Origin: Rhodocyclaceae bacterium
GTDB taxonomy: Bacteria; Pseudomonadota; Gammaproteobacteria; Burkholderiales; Rhodocyclaceae
DNA length: 64,000 bases
Assembly: GCA_030681195.1 (NCBI GenBank)
Contig: JAUXXJ010000004.1
Coordinates: forward strand, 1 to 64,000
Reading direction: 5' to 3'
The stretch's first letter is position 1. The number at the start of each line of letters is the position of its first letter. Shown here piece after piece: positions 60,272 to 64,000 of this stretch. The notes under the pieces were generated by a model. That model was not told the origin of the DNA. It did not search any database and worked only from the letters and a program-made list of their open reading frames with translations. Made by a program: the position numbers and the translations under genes.

Positions 60272-60634
60272 ATGACTACCAAGAAATTCATGTTCGTCAA
60301 CCGCAAGGCTCCCTACGGCACCATCTACGCCTGGGAAGCCCTAGAAGTCGTGTTGATCGCTGCCGCCTTTGAGCAGGATGTCTCAATCGCCTTCCTCGAT
60401 GATGGCGTGTTCCAGCTCAAGAAGGGTCACCAGACCAAGGACATCGGCGTCAAGGCCTTTGAAAAGACCTGGGGTGCGCTGGAAGACTACGATGTCACCA
60501 AGCTGTACGTTGCCCAGGAATCCTTGGCAGAGCGCGGCCTCACCGCCGATGACCTCGCCATCCCCGTCGAAGTGCTCTCCCGCGCCGACATCGGCAAGAA
60601 GATGGAAGAGCAGGACGTTCTGCTGTCGTTCTGA
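60272..60634 (+). CDS. dsrF: Sulfur relay subunit DsrF
   Basis: A 120-residue DsrE-fold protein: TTKKFMFVNRKAPYGTIYAWEALEVVLIAAAFEQDVSIAFLDDGVFQLKKGHQ. No cysteine, so structural within the hexamer. ATG 60272 with GGGAG upstream; 14 bases after dsrE. Confidence 0.94.
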   Translation: MTTKKFMFVNRKAPYGTIYAWEALEVVLIAAAFEQDVSIAFLDDGVFQLKKGHQTKDIGVKAFEKTWGALEDYDVTKLYVAQESLAERGLTADDLAIPVEVLSRADIGKKMEEQDVLLSF

Positions 60635-60644
60635 GGAAACCAAC

Positions 60645-60938
60645 ATGCTGCATATCATCAACAAATCCCCATACGATCGTCCCGCGCTTGACTCGGCGCT
60701 CCAGACAGGCGAAGGCGGCATCCTCTTCACCGAGGATGGTGTCTATGCGATCGCCAAGGGTGGCGCTGCCGAAGCCAAGATCAAGGCAGCCCAGGGCAAG
60801 TTCAAGTTTTATGCCCTCGGCGCCGACATCGATGCCCGTGGTCTGAGCGACCGCGTCATGGAGGGCATCTCTGTCGTAGACTACGGCGGTTTCGTCGATC
60901 TCGTCGCCGAATACAAAACCAACCAGTCCTGGCTCTGA
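60645..60938 (+). CDS. dsrH: Sulfur relay subunit DsrH
   Basis: A 97-residue DsrH/TusB protein: MLHIINKSPYDRPALDSALQTGEGGILFTEDGVYAI and VDYGGFVDLVAEY. No cysteine. Third part of the DsrEFH complex, ten bases after dsrF. Confidence 0.94.
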   Translation: MLHIINKSPYDRPALDSALQTGEGGILFTEDGVYAIAKGGAAEAKIKAAQGKFKFYALGADIDARGLSDRVMEGISVVDYGGFVDLVAEYKTNQSWL

Positions 60939-60975
60939 ACGCACAACACACACGAAATTTACTAGGAGGTATCAC

Positions 60976-61308
60976 ATGGCAATCGAACTGAATGGCAAGT
61001 CCTACGAAACCGACGAAGAAGGCTACCTGCTCAACCTGGGCGAGTGGAACGAAGAAGTCGCTGCTTTCCTGGCACAGCAGGAAGGCGTCAATATGACCGA
61101 TCAGCACTGGGAAGTCATCACTTTCCTGCGTGACTACTACAACGAGTTCCAGATTGCTCCAGCCGTTCGCGTGCTGACCAAGGCTATCGGCAAGAAGCTC
61201 GGCCCGGAAAAGGGCAACAGCCAGTACCTGTACGAGCTGTTCCCCTACGGTCCGGCCAAGCAGGCTTGCAAGATCGCCGGCCTGCCCAAGCCTACCGGCT
61301 GCGTCTAA
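60976..61308 (+). CDS. dsrC: Sulfur carrier protein DsrC
   Basis: A 110-residue carrier with the flexible C-terminal arm KQACKIAGLPKPTGCV; C98 and C109 are both present, so it can hold sulfur as a trisulfide between DsrEFH, DsrAB and the membrane complex DsrMK. AGGAGG before the ATG is the strongest ribosome-binding site of the cluster, consistent with the high expression known for DsrC. Followed by a terminator that includes a repeat copy. Confidence 0.97.
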   Translation: MAIELNGKSYETDEEGYLLNLGEWNEEVAAFLAQQEGVNMTDQHWEVITFLRDYYNEFQIAPAVRVLTKAIGKKLGPEKGNSQYLYELFPYGPAKQACKIAGLPKPTGCV

Positions 61309-61318
61309 GCATCTAGCA

Positions 61319-61370
61319 GGCGGGAAGCCCGGCCCGGCAGTCAGGGGCCGTCCCGCCAGCGCCGATTTTT
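61319..61370 (+). terminator. Terminator-like stem after dsrC containing a repeat copy
   Basis: GGCGGGA (61319-61325) and TCCCGCC (61351-61357) enclose an inner CGGCCC/GGGCCG stem; TTTTT (61366-61370) follows nine bases later. One arm and the T-run belong to the dispersed repeat. May reduce transcription into dsrM and so allow excess DsrC. Confidence 0.6.
61346..61370 (-). repeat. Dispersed 25-bp repeat downstream of dsrC
   Basis: 23 of 25 bases match; forms part of the hairpin described at 61319-61370. The remainder of the 189-base gap to dsrM shows nothing else recognisable. Confidence 0.74.
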
Positions 61371-61497
61371 GGCTGGTTTTTGGTTGTATCTCAGGAGGGG
61401 TCAAGCCCTTTCCTCGGGGTTTATCGCGGGTTTGATTCCATCAGGAATTGATTTCGCTGTCGCTATCTCTGGTTGATTTTGCCGTGGTACATCGTCC

Positions 61498-62220
61498 ATG
61501 ACTCTGTTCTTCGCGGTTCTCTTCTATCTGGCCTTCGCCGTGCTCGTCGCAGGCGTGGGTTACAAGATTTATGATTTTGCGCGTACGCCCGCCCCGCTGT
61601 CGATTCCGACAACGCCCGCGCCGACGACGACATCTGGCATGGCCTTCCGCATGGCCCGTGAAGTCGTCCTCTTTGAAAGCCTGTTCAAGGGCAACCTGTG
61701 GATCTGGCTGTTCGGCTGGCTGTTCCACATGGGGCTCTTCCTCGTGCTGGTACGCCATCTGCGCTACTTCATCAACGATATTCCGGCCTGGCTACTGTTC
61801 ATCCAGCCCTTCGGCAAATACGCCGGCTTCATGATGGTGGCCGGCCTTGGCGGCCTGTGGGCACGGCGCTTCCTCGTCGAACGCATCCGCTACATCTCGA
61901 CACCGTCCGACCATCTGTGGTTGGCCATGCTGCTGGTCATCGGCATCACCGGCCTGAGCATGACTTTCCTGATGCACACCGACATCGTTGCCGTGAAGGC
62001 CTTCTTCCTCGGTCTGATGGTGTTCGACATCCAGCTGCTGCCGGCCCATCCTGGCCTGTTCATCCATCTCCTGCTGGTCGCATTGCTGATGATCCTGTTC
62101 CCCTTCAGCAAACTGCTCCATGCTCCGGGCATTTTCTTCAGCCCGACCCGCAACCAGGTCGATAACCCACGTGAAACTCGCCGTCTGGCACCGTGGGCCG
62201 CCCAGATCGAGAAGAATTGA
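61498..62220 (+). CDS. dsrM: DsrM, membrane cytochrome b subunit of the DsrMKJOP complex
   Basis: A 240-residue NarI-like protein with about five helices (1-25, 68-90, 105-125, 138-160, 183-205) and histidines in helices (WLFHMGLFLVLVRHLRY, HPGLFIHLLLVALL) that can bind haem b. Exchanges electrons between quinone and DsrK. The upstream gap of 189 bases suggests a fresh or attenuated transcription start. Confidence 0.93.
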   Translation: MTLFFAVLFYLAFAVLVAGVGYKIYDFARTPAPLSIPTTPAPTTTSGMAFRMAREVVLFESLFKGNLWIWLFGWLFHMGLFLVLVRHLRYFINDIPAWLLFIQPFGKYAGFMMVAGLGGLWARRFLVERIRYISTPSDHLWLAMLLVIGITGLSMTFLMHTDIVAVKAFFLGLMVFDIQLLPAHPGLFIHLLLVALLMILFPFSKLLHAPGIFFSPTRNQVDNPRETRRLAPWAAQIEKN

Positions 62221-62222
62221 CC

Positions 62223-63764
<1,542 letters not shown>

Positions 63765-63801
63765 TTCCTATAAACAGACAACAATTATTACGGAGACGAC
63801 A

Positions 63802-64000
63802 ATGTCAGCCAATACCACGATGGCCGAAACCTCAAGCGAAAAACTGACCTTCCGCCGCTACAAAGATGGCGAGCCCATGAAATTCAAGCGGCTGCAGGAC
63901 CAGATCTTCCAGGCCAGTTGGACGCACAAGTGCCCGACCTACATCCAGTCGACCCCGCCCTGCCAAGGCTCCTGCCCGTCCGGCGAGGACATCCGTGGCT
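63802..64000 (+). CDS. dsrL: DsrL, iron-sulfur flavoprotein (5' part only)
   Basis: Only the first 66 codons are in the window; the gene continues past 64000. FKRLQDQIFQASWTHKCPTYIQSTPPCQGSCPSGEDIRGW has the N-terminal cysteine pattern of the glutamate-synthase small-subunit-like oxidoreductases to which DsrL belongs. DsrL passes electrons from DsrAB to NAD(P) and marks oxidative systems. GGAGACGAC precedes the ATG, 37 bases after dsrK. Confidence 0.88.
   Translation, partial: MSANTTMAETSSEKLTFRRYKDGEPMKFKRLQDQIFQASWTHKCPTYIQSTPPCQGSCPSGEDIRG

Overview
The window is a GC-rich, tightly packed chromosomal segment of a betaproteobacterium, most likely from the Rhodocyclales/Sterolibacteriaceae area. 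The evidence is gene content and order: ispD-ispF, argG-argF-argD, rpsT/murJ, hppA-pfp-adk-kdsB-ycaR-lpxK-exbD-exbB, and an oxidative-type dsr cluster with dsrEFH and dsrL. The species cannot be fixed from sequence alone. No prophage, insertion sequence or tRNA was seen. The left edge (1-120, minus strand) carries a ribosomal RNA operon promoter and leader whose 16S gene lies outside the window.

Layout. 0.15-6.7 kb: AI-2E-type permease, cyclic-nucleotide-binding protein, ispF/ispD, an MgtC-like membrane protein, and the AmmeMemoRadiSam trio. 6.7-12.4 kb: a complete type II-C CRISPR-Cas locus: a divergent tracrRNA whose predicted promoter overlaps the cas9 start, then cas9, cas1, cas2 and an array of 14 repeats and 13 spacers, with a terminator placed for leftward transcription. 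12.4-13.4 kb: an orphan VapB-like antitoxin and a DUF433/DUF5615 pair. 13.5-19.1 kb: cysS, a TPR protein, an L,D-transpeptidase, two cyclophilins and lpxH. 19.1-30.7 kb: signalling genes, with two large GGDEF-EAL proteins ending in zinc-binding CZB domains, one paired with a solute-binding lipoprotein, a DEAD-box helicase, and a NarX/NarL-like two-component system with a cysteine-rich GAF domain. 30.7-44.3 kb: housekeeping and arginine genes. 44.3-51.5 kb: a pyrophosphate-energy module and envelope genes. 51.6-57.1 kb: a J-domain protein and a leftward cluster (metallo-hydrolase, HDOD, TauD-like dioxygenase, unknowns, and a DsrC paralogue with one of the two key cysteines). 57.3-64 kb: dsrABEFHCMKL, cut by the window end in dsrL, which implies oxidation of stored or intermediate sulfur through reverse dissimilatory sulfite reductase.

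The feature not explained by the genes is a dispersed 25-bp repeat (AAAA followed by GTCGGCGCTGGCGGGACGGC and usually A). I count 15 good or fair copies and four degenerate ones, in both orientations. They sit directly on stop codons, fill whole gaps between convergent genes, and lie inside reading frames including cas9, lpxK, a DEAD-box helicase and amrB. The consensus has no stop codon in any of its six frames, so it can be read through as protein (KVGAGGTA or AVPPAPTF). This is the strongest candidate for something undescribed here.
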